Of a stretch of DNA of 64,000 nt, positions 32,153 through 43,446 are shown piece after piece. The stretch comes from Allomyces macrogynus ATCC 38327. Lineage: Eukaryota > Blastocladiomycota > Blastocladiomycetes > Blastocladiales > Blastocladiaceae. The stretch's first letter is position 1, and each line of letters starts with the position of its first letter. A program made the position numbers and the translations under genes. The notes under the pieces were generated by a model. That model made no database searches. It was not told the origin of the DNA and saw only the letters and a program-made list of their open reading frames with translations. Location: positions 813,655-877,654 of the forward strand of contig GG745344.1 of the NCBI GenBank assembly GCA_000151295.1, written 5' to 3'.

Positions 32153-34350
32153 TTAGCTCGTGAGGCTCATCCACCGGTGCTGCTTGACCTGCTGAATCGA
32201 CGGCCGGTCGTCTTTGTTGGGCGCGAGCGTCCACTTGATCAGGTCGTAGAGGTCGTGCGTGCCGGCATCTACACAAATTCCCGCGCGTCGCGTCGCGTCA
32301 GTCCACCGCCCTCCCCTTCCCTCCTCACCAGGGTACGTACACCACTCGGCAAGCCCCGCCGGCAAGTTGGGTGTTGCGCGCGGAATCTCGTCCTGCGACT
32401 TGAACGGCACTTGGCGGAACACGAGAATGTAGAGCAACACGCCGAGCGCCCAAATCTCGACTTCGGGCCCGCGGTACCGGAACCCTTCCACGATCTCGGG
32501 CGCGGCAAAGTCCATGGTCCCGAGGAACCGGTCGAACCACTGCTGCGAGGCCTTTGGAATGAACGCGGCCGACCCGAAGTCGATCAGCTTGACCGTGTAG
32601 TTCTAGTCAATGGGGAGCAGGTACGTGAGCAACGGCTGGCGGGTGGGTGGAGAAGGAGCGGATGCGTACGGCGTCGATGGTGATGTTCTCGTCCTTGAGG
32701 TCGCGGTGCACTGCAACGACGGGGGAGGGGGGGGGGGGGGGAAGAGAGAGAGTGAGAGAGAGTGAGTTATCGTGTTGCAGCACTCACGGGAGCACGGTTT
32801 GGCACGTACCAACGCCCTGCGAGTGCAGGTACCCAACGACGTCGACAATCTGCTTGAAAATGTGCCGCACGATGCGTTCCGGGAAGTACTCGTCTACACA
32901 AAACAAGCGCGTGCCATCAGTTCCCGACCGCTCCGATGGCCCCACTCCAAACAGACCCCGAGCACGTACGCGCATCAATACACTCAAACAAATCGCACGA
33001 CACGCGCGGCCGCAGCCGTTCGCGCTGCGCGGCATTCAAGCTAGCGAGCGTGTTCAGGTCGCCTTTACCCTCATCCCCGACGCGCTGCGCGCGCGGAATC
33101 GGGCGCAGGCCCTCGAGGTACCGCCCCTGCAGTTCCGGGTTGGCCGCGTCCCACGAGGTCCCGTGCAGTTCGGTCACGAGCATCATGTACTGCGCGTCCG
33201 AGTAGCATCCGAGAAACTTGATCAGGTTCGGGTGGCGCAGGTTCTTGAGAAAGAAGATTTCCGACGGGACGGCGCCGAGGTCGGCGTCGTGCATCCACGC
33301 GGTCGCCGGGATCTTGTCCTTAAAGATGAACTTGACGGCGACCTAGGTGCGCCACGCGCAATCGGGTGAGTGAAGGGTGGAGAAGAAAGCGCTGCAATCG
33401 ATCAGCGCGTACCTCCTGCTCCCCGCGGAACGCCGTCACGACAAACCCGTAGGTCCCATCGCCAATGAAATTATGGAACACGAGGTCCTGCATGCCGGCC
33501 GGGGAGAGCCTTGCGGCCTTCAAGCACGCCCAGCACTTCCTGGAGCCGGCGCTCGCGCTCAGCCAGGGCCCTTAGCGTGCTTCTGCTCGGGCGTGAGCCG
33601 CTCCTTTTCCTTGACCACTGGCGTCGGGATCGAAGTCGGCTTGATCTCGTCGGACGGCGAGTCGTTCAACCCAAGCCCCGAATCCGCCTTGGCCGTCTTG
33701 GGCGCGAGCGGTACCTGCGCAGCCGCCTGTTCTTTGTGCACGGCCGCTGGGACCGCGGCGGCGGCCGCCACGGCGACCGACCCCTTGAGAAGCCGGTTCA
33801 AGAGCGACCGCGCGGTACTCGGCTTCTTCTCCTTCTTGGGCGTGCCATCCTCGAGCACCTTCATCCCGGCCATCGCGTTCGTTACAGTCGTCTCGGCCGT
33901 GACCGTCGCGTCCGACTCNNNNNNNNNNNNNNNNNNNNNNNNNNNNNNNNNNNNNNNNNNNNNNNNNNNNNNNNNNNNNNNNNNNNNNNNNNNNNNNNNN
34001 NNNNNNNNNNNNNNNNNNGACTTCGGGGGGTCCTCAACTCCTGATTCGGGGGGAAAGGCTTGGCCACTTGGCACGCTCAGTCCCCCCGCGACCATCGCCG
34101 CCGCGGGCCCATCGTGCAGGGTCGAGTCGGACGCGGCGCGGTCGTACTTAGCCGGGTCGTTGCGGACCGGGTGGGTTGCGCTGTCGGAGCGGGTGCGGTG
34201 ATGGAGGACGCGGCGGCAGAGCGCGTAAAAAAGCTGCGCAGCGTCATATTCGGTTGAGGAAAGCGCAACGGAGCGCAAAAATGAGCGTGGATCGAGTCGG
34301 GGGAGAGCAAAGTCGCGCAGAGAGGGTCCGCGAGCGAGGTCGGGGTCCAA
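32153..34350 (-). CDS. PAS-kinase-like Ser/Thr kinase, 5' part uncertain
   Basis: The catalytic domain is well supported: last part of the glycine-loop exon (ending 33413), then 33342-32970, 32893-32810, 32710-32670, 32602-32341 and 32268-32153, all in phase. Motifs are IGDGTYGFV, VAVKFIFKDKIPATAW (Lys), VHRDLKDENITID, VKLIDFGSAAF and GTMDFAAPEIVEGFRYRGPE. The DLGAVPSEI and DLKDENI features and PYRGPE-like activation segment resemble PASK/Psk kinases, which control sugar and lipid metabolism. Upstream, a Lys/Glu/Ala-rich region crosses a 100-N gap, and near 33545-33590 the coding frame changes without a clear intron. The N-terminus, any PAS domain and the start at 34350 are therefore unproven. 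Confidence 0.75.
32721..32741 (-). repeat. C-rich polypyrimidine tract in kinase intron
   Basis: On the kinase sense strand this is a run of 15 C, one T, then 5 C, directly upstream of the GTTGCAG acceptor at 32711. It parallels the C16 in the capping-protein gene. Confidence 0.7.
33919..34018. other. Assembly gap, 100 N
   Basis: Exactly 100 N, a conventional placeholder, so true gap length is unknown. It falls within the N-terminal region of the kinase gene. Confidence 0.99.
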
Positions 34351-35692
34351 ATCAGTCGGTCAATCGAAGCGCGTCTAGCGACGAGACCGGGTCTCGCGGT
34401 GCGGTGTCGTCGTCTTGGTCTAGCGGGGGATGCCGGCGGCGTGGCCGGAGCGGGGGTGGGGGTACGGTCGAGCCGCGCGATAGGGTGCAGGTGCGTGCGC
34501 CAAGGGAGCGGGGCGAGCGAGCGAGCGAGCGAGCAAAGTGGTGGAGAAGGTGGAGAGGCAGCGTCGCTGCAGAGTGCGCGTCGGCGTATTTACGAGGAGG
34601 GCGGAAGCGTGCGTGATGCGGGGGAGAGCGAGCGAGCAGGCGAGAGAGCCAAGTCGGGAGGGAGCCGAGAGGGGTCAAAGACGCGCGAGGGAGAAAGAGC
34701 ACGGCAGAGAGTCGATTGCGGGCAGTCGCAACGCGGGCGAGCAGGTCGAGTGATCAGTGATATATTTTTTATCACGGGTGGTGCAACGTCGCAGCAACGG
34801 CCGGGGGGACGACGCAAGAAGAAACGAGGTTTGAATCGCCGGGAGGCATGGGAGACGCTTTGGCAGCCGGGCCCGGCGCGGTCAGGTGTGCATCCTGCCA
34901 TCTCTATCCGCGCGGGATCCCGCTCATTTTCCATTCAAAATCGGGCTTCCACCGCAACTGCACGAAAGCGAGAAGAGCGAGTAGGTTTAATGCGTCTTCT
35001 CGGACGGTTTTGCAGACGCGTGTGCTGGCTCAGTTGCCTGGCTGCCGTCGCTGAGCAACTTGAGAGACGAGCGACTTGACCAAAAGAACAGATCGACTAC
35101 TAACTATCGTCGCGGTCCACCGTTAGGCGCTCTTGTCCATCAAGCTGCCCACCACCCGCACCGCTCGCAAACTCGCTGCAAGTCTCGACCAAATTTCGGG
35201 TCGCAGTGGCATTCTCAGCAACGACGGCAAGCACCTCGGCAATCGAAACCTCTTGGCTTCGATCAAGGTAACAAAGCAACGCTGCAACGCTCTCGCCAAC
35301 TGTGCCGGGTCTCTATGAGCCGTCCTCGTCGCCATATTGTCGCCGCCATGCTGCAGCCGTGCGCCGGCGCGTTGTGTGTTGGCGGTGGACGTTGCGAGCG
35401 TGGCTCAGTGTATTGGCTCAAACTGGCTTCGCCCAAGAGCCAGGCAGCAATGGCCACTTTGCGCACCGAGAATGGTGTTGCTCGCACCGGACCGGATGCC
35501 GGGCAATACACGCACCGCTTCGACACCCGGGCACCGTCGCGTTTGGTCGACGAACGGGGGCACGGAACTGACTTGGGGCGCCGCTTTCCCTGCCGCAACT
35601 TGTCGTGCTCGTAGTGCATTTGCCGTCCTCTTCATTGCAACGCGCGTGAACCGACTCGCATCCATTCTCTCTCCCTCGTCCACTGATTTATC
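34351..35692. other. 1.3-kb divergent spacer
   Basis: Lies between the kinase (-) and the CDK (+). It contains a short GAGC/GCGA tandem stretch at about 34511-34535 and purine-rich sequence around 34600-34710. No gene supported. The kinase start itself is uncertain, so part may be transcribed. Confidence 0.4.
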
Positions 35693-36874
35693 ATGGAGCG
35701 GTACGTTGCCAGGTGGACATTATTGCGGCTCGCTCGCCAATGCTCACGCGACTGACCGAGGTGCGCTTTTTCAGGTACGAACTGCAAGACAAGCTCGGTG
35801 AGGGTACCTACGCGACCGTCTACCGCGGCGTCACGCGCGCCACGGGCGAGGTGGTCGCGCTCAAGATGATTGCGCTGGACCCGGAGGAGGCACGTCGCCT
35901 TTTCTTCTCCCTATGTGCGACAGTGTCACCCCGCATGCACGAACTGACCACTTTTTTCTGAATAGGGCGCGCCGAGTACCGCAATTCGCGAAATCTCGCT
36001 CATGAAGGAACTGCGGCACCCGAATATTGTGCGGCTGCACGATGTGATCCACACGGAAAACAAGCTGCTGCTCGTGTTCGAGTACATGGACCAGGACCTG
36101 AAGCGGTTCATGGACCGCAACGGCCGCAACGGCGCGCTCGACCCGCCCATCATCAAGTCGTTCATGTACCAGCTGCTGCGCGGGATCGCCTTCTGCCACG
36201 AGAACCGCGTGCTGCACCGCGACTTGAAACCGCAAAACCTGCTCATCAATGCGCGCGGCGAGCTGAAACTCGGCGATTTCGGGCTGGCGCGCGCGTTTGG
36301 GATCCCCGTCAACACGTTCTCGAACGAAGTCGTGACTCTGTGGTACCGTGCGCCTGACGTGCTGCTGGGGTCGCGCAACTACGCGACGTCGATCGACATG
36401 TGGTCGACCGGGTGCATCATGGCCGAAATGTACACGGGCCGCCCGCTGTTCCCCGGCAAAACCAACGAGGACCAGCTGTTGCGTATTTTCCGATTGTTGG
36501 GCACGCCCACCGAGGTGACGTGGCCCGGGTTCTCGTCGTTCCCGGAACACAAGCCGCACTTCCCGTACTACCCGGCGCAGCCGCTGTCGGCAGTGCTGCC
36601 GATGATCGAGCCGTACGGGCTGGACCTGCTGCAGCGGTTCCTGCAGTACCAGCCGCAGCTGCGCGTGTCGGCCAAGGACGCGCTCACGCACACGTACTTC
36701 CACGACGTGCACCAGCTCTACCAGCAGGCGGCCGCGCAGGCGCAGGCGCAGGCCCAAGCGCAGGCGCAGGCAGCTCAGGCGCAAGCGCAGGCCCATGCAC
36801 AGGCCGCGCAGGCGCAGGCGGCCGCGTACCAGGCGCAGCAACAGCAGCAGCACCGGCCGGCGGGCGGGCAGTGA
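35693..36874 (+). CDS. Pho85-type cyclin-dependent kinase
   Basis: Three exons (35693-35700, 35775-35889, 35966-36874) encode 343 residues. The first coding exon is only ATG GAG CG. Intron 2 fits only if it starts GC (GAG|GCACGT...AATAG|GGC), giving [15 protein letters not shown], a GC-AG intron. Kinase motifs are [43 protein letters not shown] and [27 protein letters not shown] and [16 protein letters not shown] are typical of Pho85 rather than Cdc28. Pho85 works with Pcl cyclins in phosphate, glycogen and cell-cycle control. The C-terminal ~55 residues are an unusual Ala-Gln repeat tail (AQAQAQ, then QQQQQ) absent from typical Pho85. Confidence 0.92.
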
Positions 36875-37370
36875 AGGAGCGGGCGCGGCGCCGTGTGAAG
36901 GGAGGGCCGGCTGGCATCTTGTATTTACCTACCGTCAATTTCTCTTTAATCGATTATCCGTCATTTGCTGTGGATTTTCGGTTGTTTTGTTTTTTCTGTG
37001 AGTGAACGACGTGGCAGGGTGCACACGTGCTTGACGCGTGCTAGAACAAAACGCCGCGAGATGGCTCCAAAAAGCTCGAAAGGCGCTGATCACGACCTCC
37101 ACCAACGGGTGAGAACACTTCCGGCTTGTCGCCACACGCCCACCGGCCCCACCACCAACCCGTCGCCCCCGCGCCCCGCTTCTCCTCCCTTTGCGCGTCC
37201 GTCCCGTTCCCGCTCGAGCAACTCCTGCCCGACAGCCTTCGGCCACGTCCCGCGCGCCCGCAACCGCTCCGTTGCACCCGTTCCCCCCCCCCCCCCCCCC
37301 CTCAAGGTCGCGACCGTTTCCTCGGTCCTTCCCGTGTCCCTGCTTCCCTCGGCTCGGCTTTCTCTCCAGT
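36875..37370. other. Spacer and vigilin leader
   Basis: Holds the CDK 3' UTR and the vigilin 5' region. A C19 tract (37283-37301) is followed by pyrimidine-rich sequence ending CTCTCCAG one base before the ATG at 37371. This looks like the end of an intron in the 5' UTR. Confidence 0.45.
37283..37301 (+). repeat. C19 tract upstream of vigilin
   Basis: Run of 19 C on the sense strand about 70 bases before a CTCTCCAG acceptor-like site next to the start codon. Confidence 0.75.
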
Positions 37371-40300
37371 ATGGCCTCCTACGACCAGCTGCCCGTCGCG
37401 ATCGACGAGGCCGCGCTCGGCGTGGACCTGCTCGCGCAGCTCGGCGCCGACGACGACGCGGCGCTGCAGCAGATGCTGCGCGAAATCTCGGCGCACGAGG
37501 CCGAGCTGGCAGCCAACTACCCGATGCCCTCGTCTGCCAGCGCGCCCGCCGCTGTTGGCAGCGGCGCAAACCCGCTGCTCGCCGCGCACCACGACGACGA
37601 CTTGATCAACGCGCTCATGGCGTCGCCCGCCGCGGTCGCTGAACCCAAGTCGAAGAAGAATGTGAAGAAGCAGGAAAAAATTGATCTGGCCTCGGCCGAG
37701 GCGTTCCCGACGCTCGGTGGCCCCGCTGCCGCGCCCAAGTCGGTGTTTTCGTCGTGGTCGAACCGCACGACGCTGGCCCAGACGACGGGCAAGTCGACGG
37801 CGGCTGCGTCGGTCAGCTCGGCGCACAAGTTTTCCGAGTCGGTGACGGTGGACGTCGATGACGTGGTCCCCGTGCTGGTCGCGAACCCAGACCAGATGTC
37901 CAAGGCGCTGCGCGAGGTTGCGCGCAAGTCGGAAACGACGATCAGTATGACCAAGCGCACGGGCGCGCTCGTGTTCACGGTCTCGGGCAAGACGCGCGCC
38001 AAGGTCGAGGCGGGCGCCAAGTTGGTGTTGCCGGCGGTGTGCCCCAAGGTACGGTTTTTTGTGTTGGTTTGGTAGGTGAGTTGGTGAGATGGCACAGGAG
38101 CTGACCAGCTGGGTGCAACGGGCAAACAGATCACGCTCTCGGTGACGATCCCCGCGTCGGCGCGCGGCCTGATCGTCGGTTCTGGCGGCGCGACCATCAA
38201 GGGTCTGCAGGACCGCACCGCGACCAAGATCGACTTCCCGCGCACGTCGCGCACTGGTGAGGACGAGTCCGCCGCTGCTGACACTGGTGCGGCCTCGCCC
38301 GAGCCCGAAGCGGTCGCCAACGACGACGAGTCCGACGACTCGGACGCCGAAACCGACGACGCCAGCGACGACCTGTACGCTCTCGCGCGCCGCGTGCCGA
38401 TCGACGAAGACGAGCCGTCGATCGCCGTGACGATTACCGGCGCCAAGCACGGCGTGCACCTTGCGCGCGACGAGATTCTTTCCATCGTCGGCCCGCGTGC
38501 GGCGGTCGCCAAGGCCAAGATCGGGACCGACCTGTTCCCGACCACGCTTTACCCGTTCCTGCGCGGCGTGCGCAACGCGCGCGTGCACGACCTCGAGGCG
38601 CAGTGGGGCGTCAAGATCCACGTGCCCCCGACCTCATCGACCGACGAGAACTCGGTGATTGTTCTTGCCGGCGACATGGCCGACGTTCGCGCCGCGCGTG
38701 AGCGCCTTGTGGACGTGCGTCTGCAACTGGAGCAGTCGACGACGTCGGCGGACGTGACGATCGAGAAGCGCAAGCACCGGTTCCTCGTGGGCGCCGACGG
38801 CGCGCACCTTGCCGAACTCATGGAGAAAACCGGGTGTGTCCTCGACATTCCCGCGGCGAACGATGCGTCGACGTCGGTCACGGTCCGCGGTCCCTCGGCA
38901 ACGATTGGCGAGGCGCTGGCGCTGACGCTCGCCAAGGCGAATGCGGTCTCGGTCGCGGAACTCGACTTGGTCCCGCACTGTGCGGCGCGTGATGCCACCT
39001 TGGCGCCGATCTTGGCGCGGTACTTGGCGGTCAAGGACCGCGCTCAGCTCGCGGCGATCGAGTCCGCGCACGGCGCGGAAATCATGGTTCCGCGCGAGCC
39101 GGCGTCGACGGTGGTCGAGATCGTCGCCAAGTCGCTCGACGCGGCGAACGCGGTCAAGGCGCAGCTGCAGGCGCACATTGCCGGCAAGGGTCTGTTCCTT
39201 GCGACGGTCGTCCCGATCCCGTCGGAACTGCACCGGCACGCGGCAGTCAAGGCCGCGGTCGCGACGGCGCGCGATGCGTTGCCCGAATCGGCGGAAATCG
39301 CGACGGTCTCGCTCAAGGCCGACGGCGACTTGGCTGATGAGTTGGCGGTGGTCATGTGGGACCCGACGGCGCTCGCGGCCACCAAGAAGGGCAAGAAGCC
39401 CGCGCAGGCCGCTATTGCCGCGGCGACTGCCGCGCTCAAGACGCATGCCGACGCGATCGTGGCCGCGGCCAAGGACGCTGCCGAGATTGCCGTCGAGGTG
39501 CTCGAGGCCCCGCGCGCCGTGCACAAGTATATCTTGGGTGCCAAGGGCGCCAACTTGAAGGCGATTCACGCGACCGCGCACGCGGCGGGCGGCGAGGTGC
39601 CGCTGACGATTGCGCTCGGCAAACCCGAGACCGCCGACCAGGTGCTCGTCCGCGGGCTCAAGGACGAGGTCAAGGTAGCCGCGAACAAGATCAAGGTGAT
39701 CGTGCAGGCCGCTGCCGCGGCCGCCGAGCAGCCGGTGATCACCAAGGAGTTTGATATTTCGTCCAAGTACTCGGCACACATTATCGGCAAGGGCGGCGTG
39801 CACATGGCGCGCTTCATGGACCAGATTGGCGTGCAGAAGGTGGAGGTTGGCAACGCGACCCCCGGTGCGGCTACGGTCAAGGTCACGATCCAGGGGACGG
39901 CGTCGGCGGCCAAGGATATTGAGAAGCAGATTCGCGAAAAGGTGGCGAATCTCGAGGACCAGACGACGACGACGCTGGCAGTGCCCGCCGAGTACCACCG
40001 CAGTATCATTGGGCAGCAGGGCAAGTACGTGAAGCGGCTCGAGGAAAAATACTCCGTTCGCATTCACTTCCCGCGGTCCGGGTCGCCCGCCGGTGCCGAC
40101 GGTGAGGACACCGCTCCCACGCGCGGCAACGCGCACGTCACGGACCCGAACTCGATTGTCGTTTCGGGCAGTCGCAAGGGGGTCAAGGAGGCGTCGGCCG
40201 AGATCATGGAACTCGTCGAGTACGAGCGCAGCACGTCGTTTGAGGACTCGATCAGTGTGCCCGTCTCGGCTGTGCCGTCGCTGATTGGCAAGGGCGGTGC

Positions 40301-41648
40301 CCGCATCTCCCAGCTCAAGCAGCTGACGAACGCGAAGATTGATATGCCCCGCCCGGACGCTGACGCGACGGAACTGGTCGTCAAGATTGCCGGTGCGCGC
40401 GAGGACGTGCAGCTGGCCAAGCAGGTGATCAAGCACGCGGTCACGACGCTCGAGGCGTCGGGCATGACCTGGGATAAGCGCACGGTCACTGTTGCCCAAG
40501 GCCCTGCACCGCCGCCTGATCGGGCCCGGCGGGGTCGGCGATTCGCGAGCTCATGGCGCCGCTCAACGCGACCGAGGAGACGGTTGCGGCCGCGACTGCC
40601 GGCAAGAAGGGCGGTAAGGCCGCGCCCGGCGTGTCCGAGGAGATCAAGGCGATCGTCCGCGGTATCTTTGCCCTGGACGGCGACCGCGCGCTCGCCGACG
40701 CGGCGGCCAACGGTGGCGCGTTCCGCGTGGACGTACGGTTCCCCAAGTCGGGTGAGACTGTCGAGGTGCGCGCGGCGAACCGCTGAGCTGCTCGACTCGG
40801 CCATTGAACTGCTCGAGACCAAGGTGGCCAGTCTCGAGGGCGAAATCACGGTTGTCCTGCGTTTGCCCGCGGCCGTCCTGCCGACCATCATCGGCCGCGG
40901 CGGGTCGGGCGTGCGCGAGCTGCAGACGGCATGCGGTGTGCACATTGACATCACGCGGCGTGCGCCGGCGGCCAACGAGGAGCCCGAGCCGATTCCTGAG
41001 GACCGCGACGATCTCTTGGCGCTGCTCGAAGGCGAGAAGCCGCAGGTCGGGACGGTTCTGATCCGTGGGCCCGCGGACAAGGCGCAGGCCGCGGTCGCGA
41101 CCGTCTTCAGCAAGATCCCGTACTCGGTCAACGTCACGGTGCCAGGCGCGCAGAAGCGCCGCGTGCTCGCGAATGGCGGCGCGCACTTGAAGACGATTCG
41201 CAAGGCGCACCAGGTTCAGGTCGACCTCCCACCGCGCGGTACCGGTCCCGACGCGGCCAACGCGGACGAGGTCTGGACGATCCGCGGCGATCGCGAGAGC
41301 GTGCTCGCTGCGCGCGCTGCGCTCGAGACCGTGATTGAGCAGGTCTCGGCAGCGCCTGAGGGTCCCGCCGGCCAGGCCAGTGGCAACAAGGGTCCGCGCG
41401 CGTCGGCGGCGCCGCAGGTCGTGCGCGAGATTGACGACATTCCGCAGCACCACCACCGGCACATTATTGGCAAGGGCGGCAACACGATTACGCAGATCCG
41501 CATGGTAACCAACACGTTCATTGATGTCCCGAAGCGCGACTCGGGCAGCGAGGTGATCAAGGTGTCGGGCCCGTCCGACGCCGATGTGGACGAGGCTGTG
41601 CAGATGATTCGCGAGGCCGTGGAGCGCGGTTTGGACAAGAAGCACTGA
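37371..41648 (+). CDS. Vigilin/Scp160-type multi-KH RNA-binding protein
   Basis: Two exons (37371-38048, 38130-41648) encode ~1,397 residues. The acidic N-terminal region ends with EAFPTLGG, as in Scp160. Then come about a dozen KH-type repeats, several with intact GxxG loops: GSGGATIKGL, GADGAHLAEL, GAKGANLKAI, GKGGVHMARF, GQQGKYVKRL, GKGGARISQL, GRGGSGVREL and GKGGNTITQI. Vigilins bind mRNA on ER-associated polysomes and the translation machinery. Within one repeat the frame is disturbed three times by single extra bases (near 40491, 40531 and 40784). Between them the homologous text lies in other frames (ALHRRLIGPGG, then SAIRELMAPL), and after the third the original frame returns. Most likely sequence errors. 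Confidence 0.9.
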
Positions 41649-41964
41649 GCGGGTTGGAAGTGATTAGTTTGCGTAGCTTTTGTGGTTGTCGTTTTCTTGC
41701 GGCTGTTTCTTCGTTCGTATTGTTCTCTCCCAGACAAAAGAGTTTTCTGACGTCGCGTTTTCTGGCGTCGTTCTCTGATGTCGTTGAGAGTCGATGTGTT
41801 GGTGTGAGAGCGTTGCTGCTTTTCGGCGTGACCAGATGAGGACGAAGACGTGGAGCAAAACCTCCGGCGGACTTTGAGCACATAAGGGGTCCATGTGCGG
41901 CAAGTGATCACAGAGTCGAGCAGAAAGTGGAAAGTGTCAAAACAACGAGAAGTCCATCAAACAC
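41649..41964. other. Convergent 3' spacer
   Basis: T-rich 3' region of the vigilin gene and the downstream end of the leftward relic. No other feature. Confidence 0.4.
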
Positions 41965-43102
41965 TTGATTCAGCGAGGAAACACGATCCAACCGTTGGGT
42001 GATGGCTCATAGTTCTCCTGCGGCATGGCCCATGGCGACATGGGCCCCATCTTCGGGTCCAGCCGTAAGCATTTGCGCATCGCAAGCTCAGGGTCAAAAT
42101 TCACATCAAATTGGCCATCACTCGTAAACGATCCGCCCACAATGTAAGAGAGCATCGCGAAGTGTCATGCGCACCTGGACAATCGCCCAGCACGCGATGT
42201 GTTCCAATCGCTGCATAAACTCGTTAGGGTCAAACCCAGCGTGGCATGGCCACCACTACCGCAGGTGTGAGCACAATTGCTGGCGCTTCAAACGGGTACT
42301 TGGTCCACAGCGACTCGACCCATTCAAAATCACGCAAAACGGCATACTCTATCATCACGAGCCACTGCAGGCCCGTCATGATGGGGATGCCCGCGCTGAT
42401 TTACTTTTGGCCGTCATTGTCTTCAGAGTATGAACAGATCCTCGTAGCGGGCTGCGCGCGCGATGAGCTCGTCGCGCGTCTGGCCAGTCAAATCGGCCCA
42501 CTGCAGGAATCAGAACCATTACCTGCACGGCGGCACGTAGTCAGGGAAGGCATAGCGTGAAAAGGCCCATGTCACTTCCGTCGCACGGTGGACATAGTAC
42601 TCGACAGAATGGATATGGTCATAGAGCACAATCGAGAATTGAGCCGAATGCCAGCCGTACGTGGGCGGGCGGACCTGCAGCACAATATCGTGAGACTGAA
42701 TGGACGGCTGCCCAACAAAGTCGAGAAGACGGTCGAAGCGCGGGAAAGACGTTTGGACGCCTTTGTCAACTGTTCTGGCAAGCAACTCTGCTCTGGTTGA
42801 GGCCGGCAGCAGCCCTTGCGCACAATGCGGCAGCGATGATGGCGGCCGCAGAGTGAGGTCTTGAGGAGCGTGTGCGACATTCGCGAGAGTCTTGCCCTCA
42901 GGGTGAGCGCCGCCAGAAATGGAGAAGAGAGCATGACCAGTATCGAGTGGCCAAAGTGTTCGTCGCTCACACCACGAGCGTTCGGGTTCGCTGGTGCACG
43001 AGCGTTGCGCGAGCGGTCGGCGTTTTTACGACGACGACCATGGCTGTGTGATGACTTGATCATTTTTGCCGCGCCTTGAAGTGAGCGCTCGTCGGCTAAC
43101 AA
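41965..43102 (-). pseudogene. Unknown multi-exon gene, frame-disrupted
   Basis: Several protein-like segments occur in order on the minus strand: IQSHDIVLQVRPPTYGWHS, HSVEYYVHRATEVTWAF (42780-42520); after a GTAATG...CTGCAG intron, WADLTGQTRDELIARAARYE; then MTGLQWLVMIEYAVLRDFEW and EAPAIVLTPAVVVAMPR; then FDPNEFMQRLEHIACWAIVQ; finally LSYIVGGSFTSDGQFDVNF to WIVFPR and a stop at about 41970. Adjacent segments sit in different frames near 42240 and 42150 with no intron signals, so at least two frameshifts are needed. I do not recognise the family. It lies beside the two F-box paralogues and may be an unrelated decaying gene or a miscalled live gene. Confidence 0.4.
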
Positions 43103-43446
43103 GTTGGGAGTTGGAGAGCAACGACGTTTTTGTGAGGACAGATGTGGGGTGCAAATGAACTAGGCTGCCTTCTCTGCGTATCACATGGAGGATGTTGGCG
43201 GCTCACCTGCAAGCCCACATGCTCACGCAATTTGTCGCAATCTCCCTCTTCCTTGCGACAATATGCTCTTACTCGGGTTTGGCACTGGCGGACCGGCAAA
43301 AGCACATTTAAGCCGCGTGTAGCATCATCTGAACATTGTGCTCTCGTCGTCTTGATATAACATCTTTGGAAATGAAAGATGACCAGCTGGAACAAAAGCA
43401 AATCCACCCTGTACTGAAATGAAGTGATCTAATATCGATCGCAAAA
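43103..43446. other. Spacer
   Basis: Short region between the relic and F-box gene A. Nothing recognised. Confidence 0.35.

Noticed and set aside
34511..34535. GAGC/GCGA tandem stretch as a regulatory array
   Set aside because: Only a few short units in generally purine-rich sequence. Too weak to call.
38634..41645. Very long open frames antisense to vigilin
   Set aside because: They are Arg/Gly/Val-rich shadows produced by strong GC3 bias of the KH-repeat gene, and have no family resemblance or splice logic.
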